Source: Podarcis raffonei (taxonomy: Eukaryota > Chordata > Lepidosauria > Squamata > Lacertidae). From it: a DNA stretch of 64,000 nucleotides. The stretch lies in assembly GCF_027172205.1 (NCBI RefSeq), contig NC_070617.1:255501-319500 (forward strand), in the 5' to 3' direction. Position 1 is the stretch's first letter. The number at the start of each line of letters is the position of its first letter. Shown here piece by piece: positions 51,931 through 62,700 of this stretch. The translations under genes were made by a program, and so were the position numbers. A model generated the notes under the pieces. It saw only the letters and a list, made by a program, of their open reading frames with translations, was not told the origin of the DNA and did not search any database.

Positions 51931-52690
51931 CCAGGCCGGGCCACGAAGGAGCTTCCCCGCCCTTGCCACCACCTGCATCCCCGGAGAGGGGCTGCTGCTG
52001 TTGCTGCTGTTGCTGCCAGCCGGTGAAGACATCACTGCTTTACCCGGGAGTCAGGCTCCTCGCCTGGCAGCTCCTTGTCTTCCTCCCGCCTCTGAACCAG
52101 ACCTCACAGATGTTCCCCGTTTCATCCTACACGCTCCCCAGGCGGCCTGTCAAATCAAGGCAGGACAAAAATACGTTGAAAGCGAAGCTCTTCTTTTAAA
52201 AAAATGTATTAAAAAGTGGGGAATCAAAAGAGAGCCCCCTCCCCGGCTTCTAATGGCTTGTAGCCCTGTCGAAGTCTGCGGGGGAACATCAGCGAGGAGG
52301 AGGCGAGAGCAGCGCGCCGAGCGATTCCTGCACAGCCGCGAGCGGCTCCCCGCCTCCCCGTTTCATCCTGGAATAAATTTGAATACATCTCTGCCTCCCG
52401 GAAGACGCTCGCCACCTGGCGCGGAAAAGAGGGGGCTGGTCTCCCTCGGCGGGAGCGGGCATCGCTTGTCTCGGGGCCGGAGGCGCAGAAAAGGTCCCCT
52501 CCCTCTCGCCACTCGTCCCCGGACCAGAGAGAGGGCGGGCAGGGGCGCAAAAAGGCGCGCAAAGCGGGCCTGCTCATCCCCTCTGCCCTGCCAGGAAGGG
52601 GAGTCGGCAAGCTGCCCCGATTTGGGCAGAGTCGTGGCTCCAAAAAGAACTCCCCTCCCAGTTATTTACTTCATTTGATTGCATTTCTCT
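51931..52690. other. GC-rich unassigned block
   Basis: CpG-rich DNA with long overlapping frames on both strands (up to 252 codons on plus, 139 on minus), no recognisable domain and low-complexity composition. A short (CTG/TTG) run lies near 51989-52019. Bases 52200-52400 could be a small CpG island or regulatory block. No gene is supported. Confidence 0.4.
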
Positions 52691-52694
52691 CACC

Positions 52695-52875
52695 TTTCCT
52701 CAAGGAGGTCAAAGTGAGGCGCATCACGGCGCTTCCTCTCCCTCATTTAATCCTCACAAGAACCCCGTGAAGTAGATTAGGCGGAGAGGCCCTTAAGGGC
52801 ACCCATGAGAGCTTCAGGGCCGAGGGGGAGGATTTGAACCCTGGCCTCTTCCCGGCGACCGAGTAAGACACGCTG
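52695..52875 (-). repeat. MIR/CORE-like SINE, antisense
   Basis: ATCCTCACAAGAACCCCGTG, AGATTAGGCGGAGAGG and GGATTTGAACCCTGGCCTC match the reverse complement of a MIR-type SINE. Confidence 0.6.
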
Positions 52876-54080
52876 CCCAGGCTGTGACAGAACTGGGAAG
52901 GATTCCTTTGCGTGCGCACTGAAGGATGAATTCATCAAGGCATACACGAGTGAAACAATAGGCTCAGAATGGGGTGGGGGTGGGGAGTCTGTGGCTTGTC
53001 TTGTGGGTTTTCGTCGATGTATGTTATGAATTGTAGAAGGGACTTTTTTCAGGAAAAAAGCCCTTCCTGGGGAGGCAATGAAGGGAGAAGCCCCCTTCTT
53101 AACATCCCAGCCTGCCGCCCATGAATTTTGCAACTGTATACTCAAGCAAAACACACGAAGAACCACTTCCATCCTTCCAGTCCTCTTGAAGGTCTCCCTT
53201 TCATTCATCTAGTCCTCTTGGAAGCGCCTCTGAGGCAGCAACCCCTCCATTTCCACAAAGCCCCACAGCCCCATTGAGCGCCTCCCCCAAAGCCTGGCTT
53301 TTGCCCACAAACTTCGGGGCTGATTAAGACCGGAGGTTGCCAACGTGGCGCCCTTGAGAAGCTCCCAGCAGCCCCCATGAGGAGCGGTCAGGGATGATGC
53401 GGATGGGAGTTGAGAGTCCAGCCACACCAGGGGGACCCCAGGCCTTTCCCCCCGGGACTTGGACAGGAGCTGGCCTGGGCGCCTTTGCCTCCGGCTTTTC
53501 CGCCTGTGTTTCCCCTGGTCGCGAGGCCTCCGCCGCCTCTTTCCCTCCCTCCATTAATTCTCTTCTCGTCGCCATCCTTTGCGATGAAATAAAAAGTCAT
53601 TTGGTCCATTTGTCTTCCAAAGGCCTGATATAAATCCAATATCCTCAGCTCCACGATCCATCCGTCGGAGCCTCTGCTCGTCCTTCTATCTCCTCCTTGT
53701 TTCCCAATAAGCTCCCCCCCCCCTCTCTCTCTCTGCTTTCCCTTTTCTCCTTCAGGGGTCCTCTCTCTCCATCCCTTGCCGGGAGCCCCGCTTTCGCTCC
53801 CTCCCCTCCCTCCTTGCATTAAGGCTCCTTTCTGGAGCATCCCATCACCCCCTCAGCCCCATCAGCAGCTATTCATCTTTCAGCCGCTCGCATCTATTTA
53901 TCTGCCTCCTCCGGATCAGCTCCGCGGCGCACCTTCCCAGCTCCCTCTCCCTCGCTCCTGCCCATCCACGGAGCCATTCAAGGGTCCCGAGAGCAGGGAA
54001 GCAAATTACTCGGCTCTTGGGTAATAAAAGCCGGGCAGGGAAACTTGCCTCTGTACGGAGATGAAATCATTAAGCCTCTG
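52876..54080. other. Unassigned sequence with a unique block
   Basis: Bases 53540-53930 carry no recognised repeat and contain CCATTAATTCTCTTC, GATGAAATAAAAAGTCATTTGG, CTGATATAAATCCAATATCC and TTGCATTAAGGCTCC. The minus-strand open frames here are Gly/Arg-rich and show no domain. I read this as possible regulatory DNA, not a gene. Confidence 0.35.
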
Positions 54081-54094
54081 CGGAAGAGCCTGGC

Positions 54095-54335
54095 TGCTGC
54101 TGGTCCGCCCAGCCTCCTCTTCTCACAGAGGCCAAATGCCCTTAAGAACCTAGGAATCAAGATAGACTGCTTCTGGACCTGGAGGCTCCATTGGAACAGA
54201 TGGAGAGCCTTGTTGCTGGATCAGGCCAACCAGATGCCCATTATAGGAAACCTGCAAACAGGATCTGAGCTCAACAACTCCTCTCCCCTCCAGCTGACAA
54301 GGCAGAGCCAAGACATCCTGGCTAGGAGCCTTTGA
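54095..54335 (-). repeat. CR1 LINE 3' region, antisense
   Basis: AACCTAGGAATCAAGATAGAC, CTTCTGGACCTGGAGGCTCC and CTTGTTGCTGGATCAGGCC. Confidence 0.7.
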
Positions 54336-54799
54336 TAGGCCTTCTTGATGCCCGAAGAAAGGAAAGAGGGTGGTGTAATGTAGTGCTATTTTGTGAAAAA
54401 GCAATTAAAAAGGAATGCTTAAAAATATATGCACGTGTGTTTCACTGAAACTGCATTGCAAGATTTGAACAGGCGCATTCTCAGTCACCTGCGCCAACCA
54501 GTCCTCCTGTAAGATCTGGTGAATCAAGCTGGTTAGCAATGAATTTCTCTTCCATGGCTGCTGCCACAAGACCACAATGCCAGGACCTGTGGAGAGCATC
54601 TGGGAGCCTCCTCCTTCACCACCACCCTAGACTCAGCAGCTGCAAGATCACAGTGGATCCTTGGATCCAGAGTGCTGAGGTTCAGCCTTGCAACTGGTTG
54701 GGAAAGCACTTCGCCCAGGCTGAGGAATCCATTCCAGATCCTGGCCTGAAACTGGATTCCCGAAGGAAAACACCTCCCCCTGCAACTCATAGCATTGGG

Positions 54800-55010
54800 G
54801 CTAGCTTCTCGGACTAGGACTTGGAAGAGATCTGGGTTCGAATCCTCACTGGGCCATGAAGCTCACTGGGTGCAGCCTTGGAGGCCAGTCTCTGGCTATC
54901 AGCCTCACCTACCTGGCAGGGCTGCTCTGAGGAGGGGAAGAACTATATGCAGCACCGTGAGCTCCTTGGAGGAGGAAAGGAGGGACTGAAAAGCAATAAA
55001 TAAGAGAAAT
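54800..55010 (+). repeat. MIR/CORE-like tRNA SINE
   Basis: GGACTAGGACTTGGAAGAG, TCTGGGTTCGAATCCTCACTG (B box), CATGAAGCTCACTGGGTG and GTGAGCTCCTTGGAGGAGG give the same order as at 18891. Confidence 0.65.
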
Positions 55011-55059
55011 GCAAGACGCTGCCCTCCGCCCTCCCTGAAATGATCACAGAGGTCTCCAG

Positions 55060-55200
55060 CTGAACTTTTTTTTAACATTTAACTTTATATATATAAAAAA
55101 TTAAATATATATAATATATTGTGTTTAAGACTAAAAATATAGTACATAATATTTTTTTTAAGAATGAGAAAAAAACCATTTTTTTAAAAAAAGGAAGGTC
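55060..55200. repeat. AT-rich low-complexity stretch
   Basis: TTTAACTTTATATATATAAA and further TATA/poly-T runs. No coding signal. Confidence 0.8.
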
Positions 55201-55589
55201 GGTGTAGAGGGAGGGGGACGAGTGAAAAAGATTCACAGATATATGTCTCCAGCAGGGGGGTGGAATTAACACAGAAATGAGCTGGGGGGGAGACATAGTA
55301 ACTCCCCCCGCCCAGACACACACACACACATTCTCCCCGCGTACCCAAACGCAGCCTGGCCGGGGGAATCCCATAAGGAACAACCAGTGCTGTCAGCTCT
55401 GACCTCAGAGCGCATCCCCGCTCAAAGGCTTTGGAGTGATTATTGCTGAATTTCTCGACTGTCTCAAGGGAGGGGGGGTCTTGTGCTCTTGGGCAGCAAA
55501 TGACGCTGAGCCCCGAAATCTCATGAGCTATGGAGATAGCGCGCCCCACATTTTGCGGTTCTGCCTACTCAGTGGATAGATCCGGTGCC

Positions 55590-56205
55590 TGTGTGAAAAT
55601 GATCTAGGGGGTCTTAGCAGATCACCAGCTCAACCGTGTGACGCAGCAGCAAAAAAGGCGAATGCAATTCGAGGCTGCATCCACAGTAAGTCTAGTGTCC
55701 AGATCTAGGGAAGGAATAGTCCCGTTCTGTTCTGCCTTGGTCAGACCCCACCTGGAGTCCTGTGCCCTGTTCTGGGCACCTCAGTTTAAGGAGGATATGG
55801 ACAAGCTGGAAGATGGGCACAGGAGGGAGACTGAGAGGATCAGGCTCTGGAAACTCAGCCTTGGGAGGAACGGTTGATGGAGTTGGGTCTGCTTAGTCTG
55901 GAGAAGATCAGACTGAGAGGCGATATGAGAGCCCTCTTCCAGTGTCTGGAGGGCTGCCCCATGGAAGGTGGAGCAAGATTGTTTGCTGGTACTCCAGAGG
56001 GCAGGACCACAACCAATGGATTCCAATGACAAGAAAGATGATTTTGACTAAAAATTAGGAATAATTTTCTGACAGTAAGAGCCATTTGCCACCTTGGAAG
56101 GTGATGGCTCTCCTTCGCTGGAGGATATTAAGCAGAGGTTGTTGGATCAGCTGTGATTCTGGCATTGCAACTCTACAGTGATGTGAGTCTATGACTCTAT
56201 GACTG
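55590..56205 (+). repeat. CR1 LINE 3' part, sense (longest CR1)
   Basis: The frame at 55638-55877 encodes the end of CR1 ORF2 (ALVRPHLESCALFWAPQFKE, DMDKLE). It continues with GGCGATATGAGAGCCCTCTTC, ATTAGGAATAATTTTCTGACAG and the tail CTATGACTCTATGAC. It includes coding sequence that the short 3' ends elsewhere lack. Confidence 0.8.
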
Positions 56206-59200
56206 AGAAAGAGAGGGACCAGGGTGACTGGAGTCAGGAAGTGAGAGAGGAAGAGGTTTTGGAAGGAGACATTTCCCTTCTGTCCTCAAAGATCTCTCCA
56301 TTTTTTGCAATTCATCTAAGCTTCTCCTGGAGCAAAAAAGGGTGTGAATGTGTGTAAATACCCATCACAAATAGACTTCATTCAAAGGGGTGGGTGAGCA
56401 CCTCACTGTGGCCACATGCAGTATTGCACCAACCGGGCTGCTTCCTCGAAGGGAAGGGAGCTCACGGCTGGCGGGTCAGCCAGCTCCTTTTCCTTACAAA
56501 AAAGAGAGGAGAAAATACATTGAAAATACCACTTGAAAAAGCAGCCTAAGGGACCTTGTAAATCAAATATGTTGCCTGATGAGAGACCCGCCGAGGAGGA
56601 AAAAGCGATAATGACAAATCCAAGAGCAGGAATCGAACCTTGGCAGGTGAAGGGTGCCTGAACGCCCACTGCCTCCTTCTGCTCTCTGACCAGGCAGAGT
56701 TGCAGTTGCTGGAGGCAACCACAAGATGGTGCTCTGTGTGGGCACATTCTTATGCCCAGGGGCTTCAAGGTCACGTGCAGAGGGCACCCGCTGCCAGAAA
56801 AAAACTGTTTTCAGCTTGCAGGTGGAAATGTAGCATGCAAAGGCGGGGGTAAGTGAGAATCTCACTTTGTAGGTCCGCCGGGAGTCCAGTTGTGCATCTC
56901 TTAGCCCCGTTTGCTCACCTGAGAGTTGAAGCATGCCCAGAAGGGGGGAGGGGAGAGCAAAAAGGGAGGATAAAATTGTGGGGCGTTTGGAACACGCAAG
57001 AAGCCAAAGCTCTTCGCTTCCTGCAAAACTGCTGGGGGAGAAGCCCCCCCCCATCTGGACCTTTGGGTCTACCACCCCCTGCCTCCCCCCCCAATGTGGG
57101 GCCCACCGGACGCCATGGGACTCCAACTCCCATCAGCCCCAGCACCACACGGCCGTACCATCTCGGGGCTGGCAGGGGTGTCGTCCCAAAGGATGCCTAA
57201 GGCTGTTCTTAGTGGCCAAATCAAGCTCAGAGTTTTTAAGGCACAAAAATTTAAAAACTGGGGGAGCGGGTTTCCTTGAAGAGGAGAAGAAGATGGAAGA
57301 GAAGGGGGAGGGAAGATGCGCAAATGTCAAAAATAAACAGCATTAAGAGAGAAATCAGTTTAACCCAACCGCCTGCGTTGGAAGTGCAGAAGATTGGCGG
57401 TCAAGGGATGGGAGGAAGCAGCAAAGGGCGGGAGGCAGGCGGATCCTTTGGGTGGCAAGGAGTGGCACAGAAAGGGGAGCCCCCTGTTTGGAATGCACAA
57501 AGTAGGGAGAGGGCGATGGGAGGGGGGAGACGTCTGCTGGACGCAGGAAAGGGTTCCCTGGGATGGACGCTCCTTCCTTGGAGGTGTTTAAGCAGAGGTG
57601 GGGGCCCCATCAGGGAGGCCTGAGCAGGGATTCCTGGAATGCAGGGGGTTGGACTAGATGACCCTCGCGGTCCCTTCCAGCCTGGCGATTTCCAGCCGGG
57701 GCACTGGAGCTGCCCCATCTCTCGGCGCGCCTCTCCCTCCACCCCACAGTTTAAAAACCCTCCAACCCCCCACAGCCAGAGAATCTGTTTCCCCCCTTAA
57801 AAGTGCAAGGGAGAAAGGGTGTGGCTGGCAAGGAGGGGAGAGTGGCAGGGAGCAGGGGGTGGTCGAGGGGGGGCAGTCCCTAAAAGAGCCCCCTCCTCCA
57901 GGGAACAATTCAGGGATGTGTCCTGCCCTCGTAGGGGCCAGGTGGGAAGAGAGACTCCCAGCACTGGGTCTCCACCCTCCGTGGACTTCAGCTTCCTCAG
58001 AGTCTTGGCTGGTGTTTTGATTTCTCTACCTAAACCTCTTAAGCTGCTAGTTCTCAGGGCTAGGAGATGAGCCTGGAGAAGCCAGATGGGAGGGGGTGTT
58101 TGAGCAAGAGAGCCAGAGGTCACAGGGGCGGGACCCAGGAGAGCTCCCTGGCCTTTTCCCTCTGGCGGTTTCTCCCACAAGAGCCCCCTCCCCCAGCACC
58201 CATCCCCTCCAACAGTGGGGCGAGGAGGGATAAAGTCTGGGAAGCAGGTGAGACGAGGCATCGCAATGGAGCTCAGCCCATTCTCTCCTCCAGGCCTCTC
58301 AATCTGGTGGTGAGGGTGAAGAGGCAGAGGACCCCAGGCAGGATCCTTTGGCGTACCAAATCGACTCCCTCATGGCAGCGGGGTGGACTAGATGATCCTT
58401 GGGGGCCCTTTCAACCTTACAATTCTGCGAGTCTATGAAATTCTGCAAGGAGCTCGGTCACGGCCTCAAGGCGGGCGGGACGAGGCTCTCTTGATGTTTT
58501 CGGGTGGGTGAAACATTAGCCCCAGACCTCAATCAGCTCGCACCCCAAGGGACGTGGGGCTCCATTGCTGTGGGGAGATGTGAAAGCATGTGCCGCCAGA
58601 GAGGCCCATTTGCATGCCTCTCTGTGACAAAGAAGGGTGTTTCCACCTGCTCTGACAGAGGGGGTGTCGTTGCACCAAGCGCAGAACAGAAGAAGGGGTG
58701 GGGACCCCATTTGGTAGTCAAGTCGCTAGTCCACATGACATAGAAATCAGCCTCTCTCTGTCTTGCACTCATTAGGATGAGAACCCCCCTCCGACTGCAA
58801 CGCACGGCTCCCCGCGTACCCCCAGATCCTTGTTTGGGGCCAAGCCAAACACCAGCACAGCCACACTGCCCCCCCCCCGCTGGTTTGGTCATTTCCAACC
58901 TTTCACCTCCTTACAGGTGTCCACCGCGAGACGAAGGCGCTGCCTCATGCAGAGAGGAGGGTCCGGTCTCACAAGATGCCCCCTTTTTGGCTCGACACCC
59001 TTGCAGCCCCCCATGAATCGGAAAAGCCCCCCCCATCACAGCAGTGTTTCATGCGAGGAGGAAGAAAAATATTTATGAGAAACGGCGGAAGGAAGCTCGG
59101 GGATTTTGAAAGACGGACCCCCGGGTATCGCCCTCGTCCGAGGGGAGGTCTGCGAGTCCAGCCTGCAGGGGGGGCGAAGGGGGCCGGGTTTCGGGGGGCG

Positions 59201-59271
59201 GGGAAGAGCCCCTGAATATCAGGGGGAGTCGTGAGGTACCTTCCGCCTGCCCTCCCCAGTCCTGGCCGCTT
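56206..59271 (-). other. KIRREL1: Probable KIRREL1 3' UTR and flank
   Basis: Between the KIRREL1 stop and the CR1 at 56.2 kb the sequence is mostly unique and GC-rich, with CR1 sense tails at 57560-57690 and 58370-58445 and C runs. The many overlapping open frames have no domain. The 3' UTR starts here; its end cannot be placed by eye. Confidence 0.45.
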
Positions 59272-59736
59272 TCAGACGTGAGTCTGCATCCTCTGCTGGA
59301 ATCGATGCCCGTAGTCCGGGGAGGTGTAGGAGAAGCGGGTGGCCGTGGTGTATTTGCCCAGGGGGTCGTAGGTGTCATAGGGCGCTCGGTCCAGGGCGGG
59401 CGGAGGGGGCTGGGTGTAGCCCAGGCGGTAGGTGGCGTAGCCAGCGCTGGGGGGGAAGGCCCCGTGGCCCCCATAGTTCTCGTAGGAGAGCTGGCTGGCC
59501 GTCTCGGCCGTGGAGGCGCCGGCAGCGGGGCCCGGGACGGGCTCAGTGCTGTACTCCGAGGCCGGTCCCCGGCTGTAGGTGCTGAGCTGGGCGTAGCCGC
59601 TGGAGTGAGAGAGGCAGGATGAGGGCCGCGCCTCGTAGCGGGAAGGGCCGGGGTTGCGGTAGTCGCCGTAGAGCACCGTGCGCGAAGACGGGCGGTCCTC
59701 GTGGGCGCGGACGTTGTAGTAGCCGTTGGTTGGGTC
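59272..59736 (-). CDS. KIRREL1: KIRREL1 last coding exon
   Basis: It has 155 codons including TGA, from [20 protein letters not shown] to [13 protein letters not shown], with acceptor TTTTCCAG|GAC. It is rich in Tyr, Pro and Ser ([20 protein letters not shown]). Confidence 0.95.
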   Translation of the reverse strand, partial: DPTNGYYNVRAHEDRPSSRTVLYGDYRNPGPSRYEARPSSCLSHSSGYAQLSTYSRGPASEYSTEPVPGPAAGASTAETASQLSYENYGGHGAFPPSAGYATYRLGYTQPPPPALDRAPYDTYDPLGKYTTATRFSYTSPDYGHRFQQRMQTHV

Positions 59737-62700
59737 CTGGAAAAGAAAGAGGGGAGAGCAGGGAGAGTCAAGCCAAGGAACCGACTGGGAGGCAGCGCCG
59801 TGCAGTGGTTGGAGGGCGTCGTGGTTGGCATGTGACTGAAATCCCTAGTCGGGCACCCACCTCCCCACTCCCTCTTTATTTTATTTTATTGATTTTACAG
59901 TTTAGTTTACATTCACTCAAATAATATAATCAAAACATAGAGAATCCTACAAATTCTCAGATTTTCTTCTTCCCCTCCGTCCACTAATAGCCCCTTTTCA
60001 CTGCATATCTTAACGTTCTCTACTTATCTATAAAATATTTATATTTCTCCCATACACCATAGATTAATTTCCTTACCGAGTGGGTTAAAAATCCTTTACC
60101 TTTTCATACCACAGATATGCATGCAAACCCAATCTGTTATCATGACCTTCCAAATCTAAAACACCCATATTTTCTAATGCTATCCATTTCCAAAGCCAGC
60201 AGAGGCAGGAAGCCTCATAATATGCCCTCAAATCTCAATTCCGTTCCCTCTCTTGCGCAGGGATGGTCACCGACCTGGACAGCTTCAGAAGAAGATCATA
60301 GAATTGCAGCGCTGGAAGGAACCCTGAGGATCATCTAGTCCAACCCCCCGCAGGGCAGGAACAGGCAGCAGTCCCACGCAGGGATCGAATCTGCAACCTT
60401 GGCATTGTCCTTGCCAGGCTCTGACCAACAGCGCTATCCAGCTGATGAGATAAATTCATGGCGGAGGAGAGGGCTAATCATGGCTGCTGGCCACCTGAAT
60501 GACGCCGGTTGGTGGAAACCGCAGGAGCGGAGAGGGCTTCCCATTGGGGGCACATGGCTGGTCACTGTGTGGGCAGGAGGCTGGACTAGATGGGCTCACT
60601 TTGGCTCTTCTTACAGCCTGTTCCTATGCAACTGCTTCTCGATTCTCTGTCTCCCAGGCTCATCTTACCTTCAGCTCATATTCTTCCCGAGTATCAATGG
60701 TGTCGCAGCGCAGGTCTTGCTTGAGATCCACGTCATCTTTGAACGGCTGGGGTAACGGAAAGAGACCATCAGGGACCTCGGTGGGCAGGTGGACGGAGGA
60801 CTCTCTCAGTCCCTCCCAGCCACAAACCAGCCTTTCCTCCCGCCCCCTGGAGCTCACACCCCAACCCCACCTACGAGCTCTCGAGGCAACAGCCCACAGA
60901 CGAGAAAGGGGACCTCACCGAGTAGATGGCTTTCATGATGCGTGTTGCCGTGGAGACGCTGGCCGTGTCCCCCTCGCGGTCCGTGTGCAGCGTCAGAGGC
61001 TCCCGGTTGACCGTCTCCACCTTGATGTCCAGCTTGCGCAAAGTCACGTCCTTGCGGCCTGGGTGGGGAAGAGCTCAATTAGCTGCTGTGGTTTTTTAAT
61101 ATATATATATAGTTTTTATTAAATTTTTCTAATTTACATTTCAAGATATTCATTTAGACGACCTTAAATCAATGACTTCCTGTCTTCTCTTTCCGTGGTT
61201 TACACGTGGTTTACACTGTTGAATTTATCTTAATGTTGCCAGTGTTTTTAAATGTACACAATTTTCACCCAAATAATCAGTAAACATTTCCCAGTCTTCT
61301 TTAAATGTATGTTCTTCTTGTTCTCTTAATCTATATGTTAAATCTGCAAGCTGTGCATATTCCATCAGTTTCAGTTGCCACTCTACTTTGGTTGGGTCCT
61401 CGCTCGTTTTCCATTTTTGGGCTAGCAAAACACGGGCTGCAGTAGTGGCATACATAAATAATTATAGCTGCCATTATTTTAAGGCCTGTTGCAATTCTTT
61501 TCAGGGTATAGGTGGGGGATATCTGTTAGAATTCCTGCTCGGTGACTGCAGTCATGGGATTGTTGCCTTTCACATGATGGTATACAGTATATGTGGGAAG
61601 TGTCGGAGACAGGATGTTTGTGTTCCTGTGTTCCATGAATTGGGACTATTGTCCTTTGTTCTTTTTCTCTTTGCTGTCTGATGCTAGAGAGAGAGGGAGC
61701 CACGTTGCAGTGCTCCGTGTGTGTTTATATGTAAATAAAGCAGATTAGCCAAAATGCTGAGTTGCTGAGGTCTGTTACACAACTGCGCAAACTGCGGATC
61801 CCTAAGTGTGCCGATGTCAGTTGGCATCGGTTGCTGTGATGTTCGGGCTGAAGAAAGATTTTGAAGCTCCCGAACGATCGACCAGAAGGGAGGGAACACG
61901 CCAGTCGGGCACGTGTCTCTAATAATAATAAATAATAATAATAATAAATTTATACCCTGCCCTCCCCAGCCAAGGCCGGGCTCAGGGCGGCTAACAACCA
62001 ATAATAAAAACAAGTTGAATGAATACAGTAGGCTGAGCTCCTGACAATATCTGTGCCCACCACCAGATCATAGAATTGTAGAACTGCAAGCCCCTGCAAT
62101 GCAGAAATTGCAGCTGCTGGTTGTGACCTATAAAGCCCTTTACAGCTTAGGCCCAGCCTGCGTTCAGACCGTATCCTCCCATATAAACCTGCCCAGGCTC
62201 TGAGATCTTCAGGGGGGCGCATTTCTCGGTCCGGCCACCCTCCTAGGCCTGCTTGGCGGGGACGCAGGAGAGGCAGGGCCTTCTCGGTGGTGGCTGCTCC
62301 CAGACACCTGTGGAACTCCCTCCCCAGTGAATTTGCCCCGGCCCTCCTGGTTCCTGCTGCCGTCTCTCCACCTGCCAGTGCGTCCCACTCACTTCCTTTG
62401 CGCCGTCTGTACAGGAAGCAGGCCAGGGCCACGAAGCAGAAGATGACCAGGATGCCAGCTCCGATGGTGGCACCAGCGATGATTCCCACGGGCAGAACTT
62501 CTGCAAAGGGACAGAGGCAGGAGGGTGGGGAAAGGTCTCTCTCTTTCTCCCCCATCTTCAAGCACAGGGGCTGAAAGATCTGCCCCCCAACTCCTCCTTC
62601 ATTTTAATTGAACTTGAAGAACACAGGAAGGGGCTGCAGGATCAGGCCAAAGGGGGTCCATCTCGTCCAGCCTCCCTGTTCTCACAGTGACCAGCTAGAT

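Noticed and set aside
51920-52678. 252-codon plus-strand frame
   Set aside because: It crosses CR1 sequence and a GC-rich block, is overlapped by a 139-codon minus frame, and shows no domain.
58065-58440. 123-codon plus-strand frame starting MSLEKPDGRG
   Set aside because: It ends in a CR1 tail, has no domain, and lies in the probable KIRREL1 3' UTR on the opposite strand.
43260-59271. Search for METTL25B, MRPL24 or HDGF exons on the plus or minus strand
   Set aside because: No open frame in this range resembles these proteins; only repeats and unique non-coding DNA were seen.
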